From assembly GCF_009208075.1 (NCBI RefSeq), contig NZ_WFKJ01000010.1, forward strand, positions 1-64,000: a stretch of DNA of 64,000 nucleotides, read 5' to 3'. Each line of letters begins with the position of its first letter. Position 1 is the stretch's first letter. Source of the DNA: Poseidonibacter ostreae (GTDB lineage: Bacteria; Campylobacterota; Campylobacteria; Campylobacterales; Arcobacteraceae). Of the stretch, positions 50,974 through 59,397 are shown one piece after another. Position numbers and translations under genes: made by a program. Under the pieces are notes generated by a model. That model had not been told where the DNA came from. It was given only the letters and a program-made list of their open reading frames with translations, and did not search any database.

Positions 50974-51700
50974 TCATTCTATTTCATTTCTAAAGTTTTT
51001 CAAGAATATTTTTTCACCTACTACAATAAAAAGAATAGCTAATAATGCGGCATAAATAACAATAAAATCTTGTTCTGCTTTTACTATAAGAAAAACAGTA
51101 AGTATAACTACATCAAGAATAATAGCAGTCAATAAAATAATTGCATTAGCTTTAATTTCTTTTCGTAGATGACGAAAGACTCCCCAGTGAATTGTAATAT
51201 CCATAATGAGATAAAATATTGCACCTAAAGAAGCAATACGACTTAAGTCAAAAAATATTGTGAAAAATATTGCGATGACAACAGTATAGACCAAGGTATG
51301 TTTCTGAATATCACCAGGCATTCCAAAATAACTATGTGGCACAAGTTTCATCTCTGTCAACATTGCTAGGATACGAGAAACAGCAAATACGCTTGCAATA
51401 ACACCAGATATAGTCGCAATGATAGCTAATCCAACAGTAAACCATAAGCCATAATTACCAAATATTGGTTTGGAAGCTTGTGCCAATGCATAATCTTTTG
51501 CAGAAATAATCTCAGAAATACTTAAATTGTTTGCAACTGCTATTGCAACTAAAAAATATATGATCACACATATAGTAATAGATATAATTATTGCCCGTCC
51601 GACATTACGATGAGGATCTACAATTTCAGAGCCACTATTAGAAATTGTTGTAAAACCTTTATAAGCTAGTATAGCTAAGGCTATAGCTGCTATAAAACCA
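50974..51700 (-). pseudogene. 3' part of an APC-family permease split by a transposon
   Basis: This is the second half of an amino-acid/polyamine permease. It starts in the frame as GFIAAIALAILAYKGFTTIS, then SNSGSEIVDPHRNVGRA, with about seven membrane segments. With the 5' part (58550-59106) and one copy of GTAATTGA it makes one 427-codon frame without a break. It is cut off from its start and is not expected to be made. An internal ATG at 51567 exists but lacks the first half of the protein. Confidence 0.88.
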
Positions 51701-51708
51701 GTAATTGA
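51701..51708. repeat. Target-site duplication, left copy (GTAATTGA)
   Basis: GTAATTGA directly flanks the left end of the transposon and is repeated at 58550-58557. An 8-bp duplication is the length usual for IS1595-family elements. Confidence 0.88.
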
Positions 51709-51816
51709 CGATATTATGTAGCAAACTCACCAACATTTAGGAGCCATTTTTTGGGATTTTAGCCCAATATAATAGTATAATTTACTTTAAATAAACTATA
51801 AGAGGTAAAGGATATT

Positions 51817-52242
51817 ATGCAACATGTATTAAGTCAATTAATTAGTAAGAGAGCTGAGTTAAAAGGTGAAGTTAAATACTTAAGAGAAAAACTATTTGAA
51901 ATGGAAAATGTTGTTGATAGTTTAGATGTGGCTATAAAGGTTTTTGATCCAGAATTCAACTTAGATGACATTAGAGATAAGCGATATAAAAAGAGATCTC
52001 ATATATTTATGCATGGAGAAGCCAATAGATTGTGCCTCGATGTTTTAAGAAGATCAAGTAGCCCATTGACAATGAAAGAAATAGTTCAAGAGGTTATGAA
52101 AAAGAAAAAATTAAATTATGAAGATTTAGATTTAACTAAAAATATTGAAGAGTCCCCAATTTTACGAACTAACTTCCATAAAAACGATTTGATCACTTCT
52201 ATAGATGATGGTGAAAGAATTAAAAAATGGAAAATAGCTTAA
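51817..52242 (+). CDS. Transposon protein with coiled coil and winged-helix-like part
   Basis: A 141-residue protein. Residues 5-45 form a likely coiled coil (ISKRAELKGEVKYLREKLFE). Residues 75-140 have a winged-helix-like pattern (SPLTMKEIVQEVMKKKKLNY). GGTAAAGGATATT precedes the ATG. It is convergent with the transposase gene, and their ends overlap by four bases. It may regulate transposition or target choice. The family is not recognised, but the place next to the transposase is typical for accessory genes. Confidence 0.5.
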   Translation: MQHVLSQLISKRAELKGEVKYLREKLFEMENVVDSLDVAIKVFDPEFNLDDIRDKRYKKRSHIFMHGEANRLCLDVLRRSSSPLTMKEIVQEVMKKKKLNYEDLDLTKNIEESPILRTNFHKNDLITSIDDGERIKKWKIA

Positions 52243-53264
52243 GCTACTCCTAACCGCTCACTAACTCTATGATTCCCTTGCCAATAACCTGTCCACTCAT
52301 TGGATTGTAAAGTCTTCATACATTTTACAGAAATATCTTCAAGTATAGAACGATTATCCAACCGTCTTGTATCCTCTCTATATGCTATCTCATTAGCATA
52401 GTTAGATATATATAATTGTCCCATTTTATGAATCTGTCCCTGTTGAAATCTTCTGAAACGAGCAAAAAAACTTTCTGCTTGATTTGAGCAAGCATTTTCT
52501 TCACTCATATACTCTATTGAATGATTAACTCTTCTCATTTCATATCTTGCATGTAATGAATCATAAGCATTAGCTTCATCTGCATGTAGTTCTGTTCCTT
52601 CAACTATTCTATTATTAGCTATATTCATAATATCAGTAGTGTTTTCATTATGTAATACATAAGTTAAAGTTCTCTTACTTCCTATGAACTCAGCTTCTCC
52701 ACTATATCTCTGTCTTACAACTATAATACATCTTTTATTTGGGTTTTGATTAGCTATTAGTCTTCTATCAATTCTATCATTAATATTATTGGCTGGTCTA
52801 ACATAATGATTAACATAGGCACCATCAATCTCACATACTCCATCCATTGGTGTTTCATCTCTTGTTTCTAAGAGGGCTTCTCTAAATTTATGAAGTAGCA
52901 CAAAAGCTGTTTTATATTGAATATTAAGTTCACGGGATAGTTTTAAAGCACTCATTCCTTTAACTTCATTAACAAATAAAGCAATAGCCATTACATAAGT
53001 TCTTAAAGATAATTTATGACTTGCAAAAAGAGTTCCAGAAGTGATTGAAAATTGTTTATGGCAATCTTTGCACTTCCATATTGATCTTGTATTTAAATAA
53101 TAATGCTTACCAATACTTCCACAACATGGACAAACTGGTTTACCATTAGTTTGATCCCATCTAATTTTTCTAAAAAAGCTTTCAGCTTGTTTTTCTGTCA
53201 TACGTGCAATCTCAACCAAACTAAAACTTCTTGCTGCTTTTGATAATAAAAAATGTTGTGCCAT
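52239..53264 (-). CDS. IS1595-family (ISXO2-like) transposase
   Basis: A 341-residue DDE transposase. The N-terminal zinc ribbon has CPCC and CKDC. Catalytic residues lie in CEIDGAYV, in LHADEANAY and in a later NQAESFFARFRR segment, typical of ISXO2-like enzymes. The length is normal, and the gene is intact. AAGGAAAACC precedes the ATG. An ATATGAGATGATTA repeat lies about 20 bases upstream and may bind the regulator of the R-M genes. It should move the whole element between the 24-bp ends. Confidence 0.9.
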   Translation of the reverse strand: MAQHFLLSKAARSFSLVEIARMTEKQAESFFRKIRWDQTNGKPVCPCCGSIGKHYYLNTRSIWKCKDCHKQFSITSGTLFASHKLSLRTYVMAIALFVNEVKGMSALKLSRELNIQYKTAFVLLHKFREALLETRDETPMDGVCEIDGAYVNHYVRPANNINDRIDRRLIANQNPNKRCIIVVRQRYSGEAEFIGSKRTLTYVLHNENTTDIMNIANNRIVEGTELHADEANAYDSLHARYEMRRVNHSIEYMSEENACSNQAESFFARFRRFQQGQIHKMGQLYISNYANEIAYREDTRRLDNRSILEDISVKCMKTLQSNEWTGYWQGNHRVSERLGVA

Positions 53265-53511
53265 GGTTTTCCTTTGTATGTCATATATGAGATGATTATA
53301 GCATATATGACATTAGTGTTTCTTTAACTAAAAACTATTTTAATAAATTTTAAAAAACATGAGAGAAAACTGTTATATATGAGAGAAAAGCTTTATAACT
53401 GCTATATTAATGTCATAAATACTATTAAATTGTCAAATATGAGATGATTACTGTAGATTATTATGAATTAATTTGATAAAATAATTAAAATCTTTACTGG
53501 AGGTATATAAA
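53265..53511. promoter_or_regulatory. Divergent control region with four ATATGAGA repeats
   Basis: Four related boxes lie here: ATATGAGATGATTA at 53285-53298, ACATGAGAGAAAAC at 53357, ATATGAGAGAAAAG at 53377 and ATATGAGATGATTA at 53437-53450. They sit between the transposase and the DUF6471/R-M operon. A controller protein binding these could set both transposition and restriction. Confidence 0.55.
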
Positions 53512-53730
53512 ATGTCAGAAGATTGGAATAAAAAAGCAACAGGTATTCTAAAAAGCATATTAACAAGAAGAAATATACAATATCCTGAATTAGCTACAAA
53601 GCTAAATGCAATTGGTTTAGATGAGACACAAAGTAGCATAGCCAGTAAAATAAGTAGGGGAACTTTTAGTTTCGTGTTTTTCATACAATGTATGAAAGTT
53701 TTAAATATTGAAGAAATAAAAATAGATTAG
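53512..53730 (+). CDS. DUF6471-like small regulator of the R-M operon
   Basis: A 72-residue protein with a helix-turn-helix pattern: ILKSILTRRNIQYPELATKL, then SSIASKISRGTFSF. It resembles DUF6471 proteins, which are found beside restriction genes and act like controller proteins. GGAGG precedes its ATG, and the R-M gene starts 11 bases later. It likely binds the ATATGAGA repeats upstream. The binding is inferred. Confidence 0.65.
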   Translation: MSEDWNKKATGILKSILTRRNIQYPELATKLNAIGLDETQSSIASKISRGTFSFVFFIQCMKVLNIEEIKID

Positions 53731-53741
53731 GAGAGGGAAAG

Positions 53742-55703
53742 ATGGCAAAAAAAGAAGTAGTAACAGATTATTGGGTTAGGGATTTATTAAAAGAAGCTGA
53801 GATTGAGCTTGAACCACAAGGTAGTAGCATTTTGGAAATTGATAATGCCCTAAAGAGTGCATCTAAGAGTGGCTCTGGTAAAGTTGGATTTCCTGAATTT
53901 GTAGGGGTTGTCAAAGATATTTTAATTGTTATTGAAGATAAGGCATCATTATCTAAACATGTAAAATTGGATATAAATAATCTCATTAGTATGGAAACAA
54001 AAGATATTAAAGATTGTGCTCTAAATGGAGCTTTATTCTACGGAAAGCATTTAGCAAAAAATACTTCATACAAAAAAGTTATAGCTTTTGGTATATCTGG
54101 AAATGAGAAAAAGCATAAAATAAGTCCAATTTTTATTGATGAAACAGAGTATTATAGAGAGTTACCAGAAGTTGAGTCTTTTATTTCATTTAATAAAGAT
54201 AATATTGATGAATACTACATAAGAGAAGTTTTAAAAGAAGCAACTAACAAAGAAAAGGAAACTGCTGAGATATTAAAAGATGCTGCCAGATTACATGAGG
54301 ATCTAAGAAACTATGGAAATCTTAAAGATGTAGATAAGCCGCTTATTGTTTCTGGAATACTTTTAGCTTTAAAGGAATCTGAATATAAGAACTTTTCAAT
54401 TGATGATTTAACTGCAGATGAAATAAAAACAGATGGTCAAAAAATATATGATGCAATTCTTTCAAATTTAACAAGAGCAAATGTTTCTCCTGATGTAAAA
54501 AAAGATAAGATTCTTAATCAGTTCGCTTTAATAAAAGATACTAAGATATTAAATGAACTGAACTTGAAGCTTGGGAAGACACCCTTAAAACACTATGTAG
54601 AGTTCTTAGATAAAAATATTTATAAAACTATAAAGTATACAAAATCTTCAGAGGATTTTTTAGGTAGATTTTATGGGGAGTTTATGTCATATTCTGGTGG
54701 AGATGGTCAAGCATTAGGTATTGTTTTAACACCAAAGCATATTACAGATATCTTTTGCGATTTAGTGGATATCAAACATGATGATGTTGTTTTAGATCCA
54801 ACATGTGGAACAGGTGGATTCTTAGTGGCTTCAATGCATCATATGTTAGAAAAACTTGATGAAGAAAAAGCTGAATATGGTATGTCTGAGAGTAAATACA
54901 AACAAAAACAGTCAAATATAAAGCAAAAACAATTACATGGGTTTGAATTACAGCCATACATGTTTACAATAGCAACAACTAATATGATTTTAAGAGGAGA
55001 TGGTAAAAGTAATTTAATTAATGATGATTTCATTGCACAAATACCTTCTAAATTACAATTAAGTCAGTCAACTGTCGGAATGATTAACCCTCCGTACTCT
55101 CAAGGATCAAAATCTAACCCTGACTTATATGAAATAAATTTTGTTAATCATTTGTTAGATTCTTTAACAACAGGAGGAAGATGTATTGCAATTATACCCC
55201 AATCTTCAATGACTGGGAAAACAAAAGAAGAAAAAGAAGTTAAAGATAATATATTAAAAAAGCATACCTTGGAAGGAGTAATAACATTAAATAAGGATTC
55301 TTTCTATGGAGTTGGAACTATGCCTTGTATTGCAATATTTACAGCAGGAATTCCACATGACGAAGACAAAGTTTGTAAGTTTATTGATTTTAGAAATGAT
55401 GGATATAAAGTAAGTCCACATATAGGGCTAATTGAGACAGAGCAAGCAAAAGATAAAAAACAGCACTTATTAGATGTTTGGTTTAATAGGCTTCAATCTG
55501 AAACTAAATTTTGTGTAGAAACAACTGTTAGTGCAATGGATGAATGGTTACATAGCTTCTATTATTTTAACGATGAAGTACCATCAGATGAGGATTTTGA
55601 AAAGACTATTGGAGATTATTTGACTTTTGAATTCTCAATGATTATGAATGATAGAGAATATCTATTTGATGAGAGAGGTATTCCTGATGAATTTAGAGAA
55701 TAA
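53742..55703 (+). CDS. BcgI-like restriction-modification subunit (nuclease + N6 methylase)
   Basis: A 653-residue bifunctional enzyme. The N-terminal 100 residues carry DILIVIEDK (59-67), a PD-(D/E)XK-like nuclease core. The methyltransferase part has DPTCGTGGF (352-360) and NPPY (449-452), an adenine-N6 type. The length and layout match BcgI A-type subunits, which cut on both sides of a split target when paired with a B subunit. The specificity gene overlaps its end. Whether it cuts as type IIB is inference. GAGGGAAAG precedes the ATG. Confidence 0.75.
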   Translation: MAKKEVVTDYWVRDLLKEAEIELEPQGSSILEIDNALKSASKSGSGKVGFPEFVGVVKDILIVIEDKASLSKHVKLDINNLISMETKDIKDCALNGALFYGKHLAKNTSYKKVIAFGISGNEKKHKISPIFIDETEYYRELPEVESFISFNKDNIDEYYIREVLKEATNKEKETAEILKDAARLHEDLRNYGNLKDVDKPLIVSGILLALKESEYKNFSIDDLTADEIKTDGQKIYDAILSNLTRANVSPDVKKDKILNQFALIKDTKILNELNLKLGKTPLKHYVEFLDKNIYKTIKYTKSSEDFLGRFYGEFMSYSGGDGQALGIVLTPKHITDIFCDLVDIKHDDVVLDPTCGTGGFLVASMHHMLEKLDEEKAEYGMSESKYKQKQSNIKQKQLHGFELQPYMFTIATTNMILRGDGKSNLINDDFIAQIPSKLQLSQSTVGMINPPYSQGSKSNPDLYEINFVNHLLDSLTTGGRCIAIIPQSSMTGKTKEEKEVKDNILKKHTLEGVITLNKDSFYGVGTMPCIAIFTAGIPHDEDKVCKFIDFRNDGYKVSPHIGLIETEQAKDKKQHLLDVWFNRLQSETKFCVETTVSAMDEWLHSFYYFNDEVPSDEDFEKTIGDYLTFEFSMIMNDREYLFDERGIPDEFRE

Positions 55704-56781
55704 AAAATGGAAAGAATTTAATTTTACTGATATCTTTGATATAAAAGGTGGATATTATAATAAAAAGCCTAAGTTAGAAAAAAATGGTAATATTCCTTTT
55801 ATTGGTGCAGTTGACAATTCTAATGGAATTACGGAATTTTATTCGATAGAAAATATTGATGATAGTAGTAAGACAGGTAATGGAAACAATCATACCATTG
55901 ATAAAAAAATATTTAAAGGTAATTGTATCTGTGTGACAAATAATGGATCTGTTGGTTATGCTTACTATCAATTACAGTACTTTACATGTAGCCATGATGT
56001 AAACCCATTATATTTAAAAAATTATATACTTAGTAAAGATTTGGCTATGTTTATAATTGGATCAATTGAGAAACAAAGAGTTTGCTTTCAATACTCCCGA
56101 AAGTGGAGACCTAAAAGAATGGTAAAGTCAAAAATTCTTTTGCCAGTAAATAAGGATGATGAACCAGATTATAAATATATGGAAGAATATACGAAATCAA
56201 AAATTAATGCAAAAAAAGAAGAATACAAAAGATATGCTCAAAAAAAATTAGATGAATTGGTGTATGAAGAAGTTGAACCATTAGAAAATAAAGAATGGAA
56301 AGAATACTTTGTAACTGATATATTTGATGTAATTAAAAGAGGAAAAAGACTTACTAAGTCTAATCAAGAGAATGGTAACATGCCTTATATTTCATCAACA
56401 GGTTCTAATAATGGAATAGATAACTTCATTGGGAACAATAAAGATGTAAGAATATTTAATAACTGTTTAACAATAGCTAATAGTGGAAGTGTTGGTTCCA
56501 GTTTTTACCACCCTTATGCTTTTATAGGAAGTGATCATGTTACAGGTTTAAAAAAGGATTGTATGAGTGAATATGAATACATGTTTATATCAACATTAAC
56601 AAATAGATTTTCAGAGAAATATAATTTTAATAGAGAAATTAATGATTCACGAATTTCAAGAGAAAAAATACTACTTCCTATGGATGAGAATGAGAAGCCA
56701 GATCACGGGTATATGAAACAATATATGATAAACATGATACACAGAAAACTTACTCAATATTTAAAATACTCAAAAAATTAA
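55687..56781 (+). CDS. BcgI-B-like specificity subunit
   Basis: A 364-residue protein with two target-recognition halves. Each half begins with KEFNFTDIFDI or KEYFVTDIFDV and includes YISSTGSNNGI- or FIGAVDNSNGI-type motifs. The halves are linked by a helix (INAKKEEYKRYAQKKLDELV). This is the plan of HsdS/BcgI-B subunits. An earlier ATG at 55648 is possible, but GAGAGG lies nine bases ahead of 55687, which is preferred. It overlaps the methylase gene by 17 bases. A terminator follows. Confidence 0.78.
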   Translation: MNLENKKWKEFNFTDIFDIKGGYYNKKPKLEKNGNIPFIGAVDNSNGITEFYSIENIDDSSKTGNGNNHTIDKKIFKGNCICVTNNGSVGYAYYQLQYFTCSHDVNPLYLKNYILSKDLAMFIIGSIEKQRVCFQYSRKWRPKRMVKSKILLPVNKDDEPDYKYMEEYTKSKINAKKEEYKRYAQKKLDELVYEEVEPLENKEWKEYFVTDIFDVIKRGKRLTKSNQENGNMPYISSTGSNNGIDNFIGNNKDVRIFNNCLTIANSGSVGSSFYHPYAFIGSDHVTGLKKDCMSEYEYMFISTLTNRFSEKYNFNREINDSRISREKILLPMDENEKPDHGYMKQYMINMIHRKLTQYLKYSKN

Positions 56782-56795
56782 TCAAAACTGAAAAC

Positions 56796-56818
56796 AATAG
56801 GGCTCTAAGCCCTATTTT
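56796..56818 (+). terminator. Terminator of the BcgI-like operon
   Basis: The stem AATAGGGCT/AGCCCTATT with a 3-base loop is followed by TT. The same sequence core is reused at 58483-58499, at the end of the second R-M operon. Confidence 0.75.
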
Positions 56819-57041
56819 AACTCAAATACAAAACACTAACAAATTTCAAAATTTACAGTCAAAAATAGCCCTTATGTTATATATAGATTTTTTTATATAT
56901 ATAACATAGCAATTATTTAAATTCATAAAGGCAATTTCATTACACACTAAACCACTACAAAAGTTTAAAAATCTAAGAACAATCCCATTTCTAATAAACT
57001 TTTTCATCCTTTTAGGCTCCTCATGGGATCTGGAGTTTAAG
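56819..57041. other. Intergenic region of the transposon
   Basis: An AT-rich spacer between the two R-M operons. It has an imperfect hairpin (TATGTTATATATA with TATATATATAACATA, 56874-56909) that may be a regulatory or terminator element. The promoter of the second operon must lie here, but no clear -10 box was fixed. Confidence 0.4.
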
Positions 57042-57836
57042 ATGAATAAAAGTAAAGAATTAGATCAATTTTACACAAATAATAAAATTGCTGAGAGTTG
57101 TATGGATGAGTTAAACAAGAATTATAAATTAGATAATTATTTCTTATTAGAGCCAAGTGCTGGAACAGGATCTTTTTCTGATTTATTTCATAAGAATTCA
57201 TTGGCTATTGACATTGATCCAAAAAAACCATATATGAAGAAGATTGATTTTCTTGGATTAAGTATTAATGCTTTTAATCATAAGAATGTTTTTACAATTG
57301 GGAATCCACCGTTTGGTAAGAATTCATCTTTAGCTATAAAATTCTTTAATAAATCTGCTGAATTTTCTGATTATATAGCTTTTGTTGTTCCAAAAACATT
57401 TAAGAAAGCAAGTTTAACTAATAAATTAAGTTTAGATTTTCATTTAGATATGGAGAAAGATATCCCATTAGATAGCTTTATATTTGAAGGAAAGAAATAT
57501 TCTGTTCCATGTGTTTTCCAAGTTTGGAAAAAAATGGATGTAAAAAGAGAGCCTATTTATACGAAATCTTCAACTGAACTATTTGAATTTACAACAAAAG
57601 AAGATGCTGATTTTGCTATTAGACGTGTTGGAGGATTAGCTGGAAAAGTTCTTGAAGAATTTGCTGAATATAGCGAATCGTCTAACTACTTTATTAAAAC
57701 AAAAAGAAGTAAAAGGTTATTAACTAAAAAAATAAGATCAGTATATGAAGATTTAAATATTCTTGCAAAGAATAGTGCTGGTAATCCATCTTTATCTAAA
57801 CATGAGTTAATCACAACTCTTGAAAGATCTAATTAG
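57042..57836 (+). CDS. N6-adenine DNA methyltransferase of a second R-M system
   Basis: A 264-residue methylase. EPSAGTGSF (37-45) is the SAM-binding motif I, and NPPF (88-91) is motif IV, so the product is probably N6-methyladenine. The C-terminal part is Lys-rich and may read the target. GGAG precedes the ATG. It lies directly before a likely endonuclease gene (9-base gap). The target site cannot be read from the sequence. Confidence 0.75.
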   Translation: MNKSKELDQFYTNNKIAESCMDELNKNYKLDNYFLLEPSAGTGSFSDLFHKNSLAIDIDPKKPYMKKIDFLGLSINAFNHKNVFTIGNPPFGKNSSLAIKFFNKSAEFSDYIAFVVPKTFKKASLTNKLSLDFHLDMEKDIPLDSFIFEGKKYSVPCVFQVWKKMDVKREPIYTKSSTELFEFTTKEDADFAIRRVGGLAGKVLEEFAEYSESSNYFIKTKRSKRLLTKKIRSVYEDLNILAKNSAGNPSLSKHELITTLERSN

Positions 57837-57845
57837 GAGATTCTT

Positions 57846-58445
57846 ATGACTGAATCTCAAAGCCATGGATTTCTATTTGAAGAACAGGTTAAGCAAGGAA
57901 TTAGTAAATACTTAGATAGTGTTACTATAAATTATACAAACAAATGGGATATACCACCTATAAGTGTTAAATCATTTAAGTTTGATATTTCAAAAAGCAA
58001 CAATAGAGTTTATTTTGGATCCATTGAGAATATGTTTAAAATTCAAGATGGATTTTTCTTAGCTTTAATAGGTTATGAACAGAAGGGAAGAGTTAAAGAA
58101 GTTGTCTTTTCTGATTTCATTTTTATTGAAGTTAAAGACCTACAAAATTTAAAGGGTGAATTAGAGCTAAAAGAGCTTGAAATGCTCTCAACTAAAATAA
58201 AATCATTTAAGGAAGGCTTTCATGAAGAAGCAAGAGAATGGTATAAGTCTATACTTCCTGAATACTCTATGAAAACGAGTTTTCAAATTAATTTTAAAGT
58301 TGATTCTAAAAAACAAAGAAGAATTCAATGTTCTTTAACCATTGAAGAACTTTATAAAAAACTAAAAAGAGAATTGATATTAGTAAATAAGCTTAATATT
58401 AACAATATAGATTCAAATCCAAGAGAAAGAAATACCTTAGGTTAA
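57846..58445 (+). CDS. Putative restriction endonuclease partner
   Basis: A 199-residue soluble protein. A strand pattern VVFSDFIFIEVKDLQ contains a candidate D-x4-ExK (Asp90, Glu95, Lys97), which could be the PD-(D/E)XK core. The family is not recognised. AGGAGA precedes the ATG, nine bases after the methylase stop. Its place after a solitary methylase strongly suggests the restriction half of the pair. No other known restriction motif was found. Confidence 0.6.
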   Translation: MTESQSHGFLFEEQVKQGISKYLDSVTINYTNKWDIPPISVKSFKFDISKSNNRVYFGSIENMFKIQDGFFLALIGYEQKGRVKEVVFSDFIFIEVKDLQNLKGELELKELEMLSTKIKSFKEGFHEEAREWYKSILPEYSMKTSFQINFKVDSKKQRRIQCSLTIEELYKKLKRELILVNKLNINNIDSNPRERNTLG

Positions 58446-58482
58446 AAATAAACCATTATTTTAAAAAGTAAAACAAAAACAA

Positions 58483-58499
58483 TAGGGCTCTAAGCCCTA
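58483..58499 (+). terminator. Terminator of the second R-M operon
   Basis: The stem TAGGGCT/AGCCCTA with a 3-base loop has the same core as the hairpin at 56796. It lies just inside the right end of the transposon. Confidence 0.65.
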
Positions 58500-58549
58500 C
58501 TGTTAAGGTGATACATCAATATTCCTGGTGTGCTTGCTACATAATATCG

Positions 58550-58557
58550 GTAATTGA
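58550..58557. repeat. Target-site duplication, right copy (GTAATTGA)
   Basis: The second copy of the 8-bp target duplication, directly after the right inverted repeat. Confidence 0.88.
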
Positions 58558-59106
58558 GGTACCGGAGGTATTAGATGTAATTATATTTGTGTTTTCAAAC
58601 GATACACCAGAAATCCAAAGCCCACCAATGGCAAAAATAAGAATACCCCCGATTTTAATAAATGCCATTACTAATGAAAATAGTCCAATCATTCGATTGC
58701 CTGATATATTTAATAAAAAAGCAAAAATAAGGACAGAAATACTTAAGGCAGTCACAATCCAACTACTTGGATCTATATTGAATATTTGTACTATATAAGT
58801 CCCAAAAGTACGAGCGACAAGACTTTCATTAACTACCATTGAAAAATACATTAATAGTGCACCTACTGCTGTTATGGTACCTTTACCGTAAGCTTTTTGA
58901 AGAAACATACCAATACCACCAGCAGAAGGATAGGCATTAGATAGTTTAACATATGAATACGCACTAAAGGCTGTCACAATCGCTGCAGCCAAAAAAGCTA
59001 GAGGGAACAGCGAACCTGCTAGCTCTGCTATTTGTCCTGTTAATGCCAGGATTCCTGCTCCTATCATAACCCCTGTCCCCATAGATACTGCACCTATAAG
59101 AGACAT
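58550..59106 (-). pseudogene. 5' part of an APC-family permease split by a transposon
   Basis: The N-terminal 186 residues of an amino-acid or polyamine permease: SMGTGVMIGAGILALTGQ is the substrate-binding start of the APC fold, and about five membrane segments follow. The frame runs into the transposon and ends in DIM-stop within the repeat. The first residues before MSLIGAVS are short for the family, so the start may also be damaged. It is broken as it stands, unless the transposon leaves. Confidence 0.88.
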
Positions 59107-59156
59107 ACTGTTTTTAATATTTCCAAATTATGAGTATAAATATGTAGAAAAGTTAA

Positions 59157-59387
59157 TTACCAATAGATAAAATTAATTCCATTATCTAAAGTTTGATTCA
59201 AAATAATTTCATTTTCACTTATTTTATTCTTCGTAATATTATTTTCTAAACTTATTGACTCTTTTCCATTCTTTTCTAACATTAAGTCAAATTCTGGACT
59301 TTTTTCTTCTTGTGTACTTGAACTAATTGTATTTTTAGAATTACAATTTGATTCCTTAACATTCGTTGTAATTGCTGAAATATTCAT
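59157..59387 (-). CDS. Small hypothetical protein after the copper ATPase
   Basis: A 76-residue, Ser/Asn/Glu-rich soluble protein with no signal peptide or motif. It starts 10 bases after the ATPase stop, in the same direction, so it may be the last gene of that operon. It has low complexity and no clear ribosome site. It may be a real small gene or a chance frame; the evidence is weak. Confidence 0.35.
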   Translation of the reverse strand: MNISAITTNVKESNCNSKNTISSSTQEEKSPEFDLMLEKNGKESISLENNITKNKISENEIILNQTLDNGINFIYW

Positions 59388-59397
59388 TCTATACGCT

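Larger units (their letters stand above)
51709..58549. mobile_element. IS1595-family transposon carrying two R-M systems
   Basis: A 6841-bp element. The ends are inverted repeats of about 24 bp: CGATATTATGTAGCAA is identical at both, and CxCACCA follows with two mismatches (left 51709-51732, right 58526-58549). It is flanked by an 8-bp duplication, and removing it restores a permease frame. It encodes an IS1595/ISXO2 transposase, a small helical protein, a DUF6471 regulator, a BcgI-like R-M pair, and a second methyltransferase-endonuclease pair. It appears complete and recently inserted. Confidence 0.88.
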
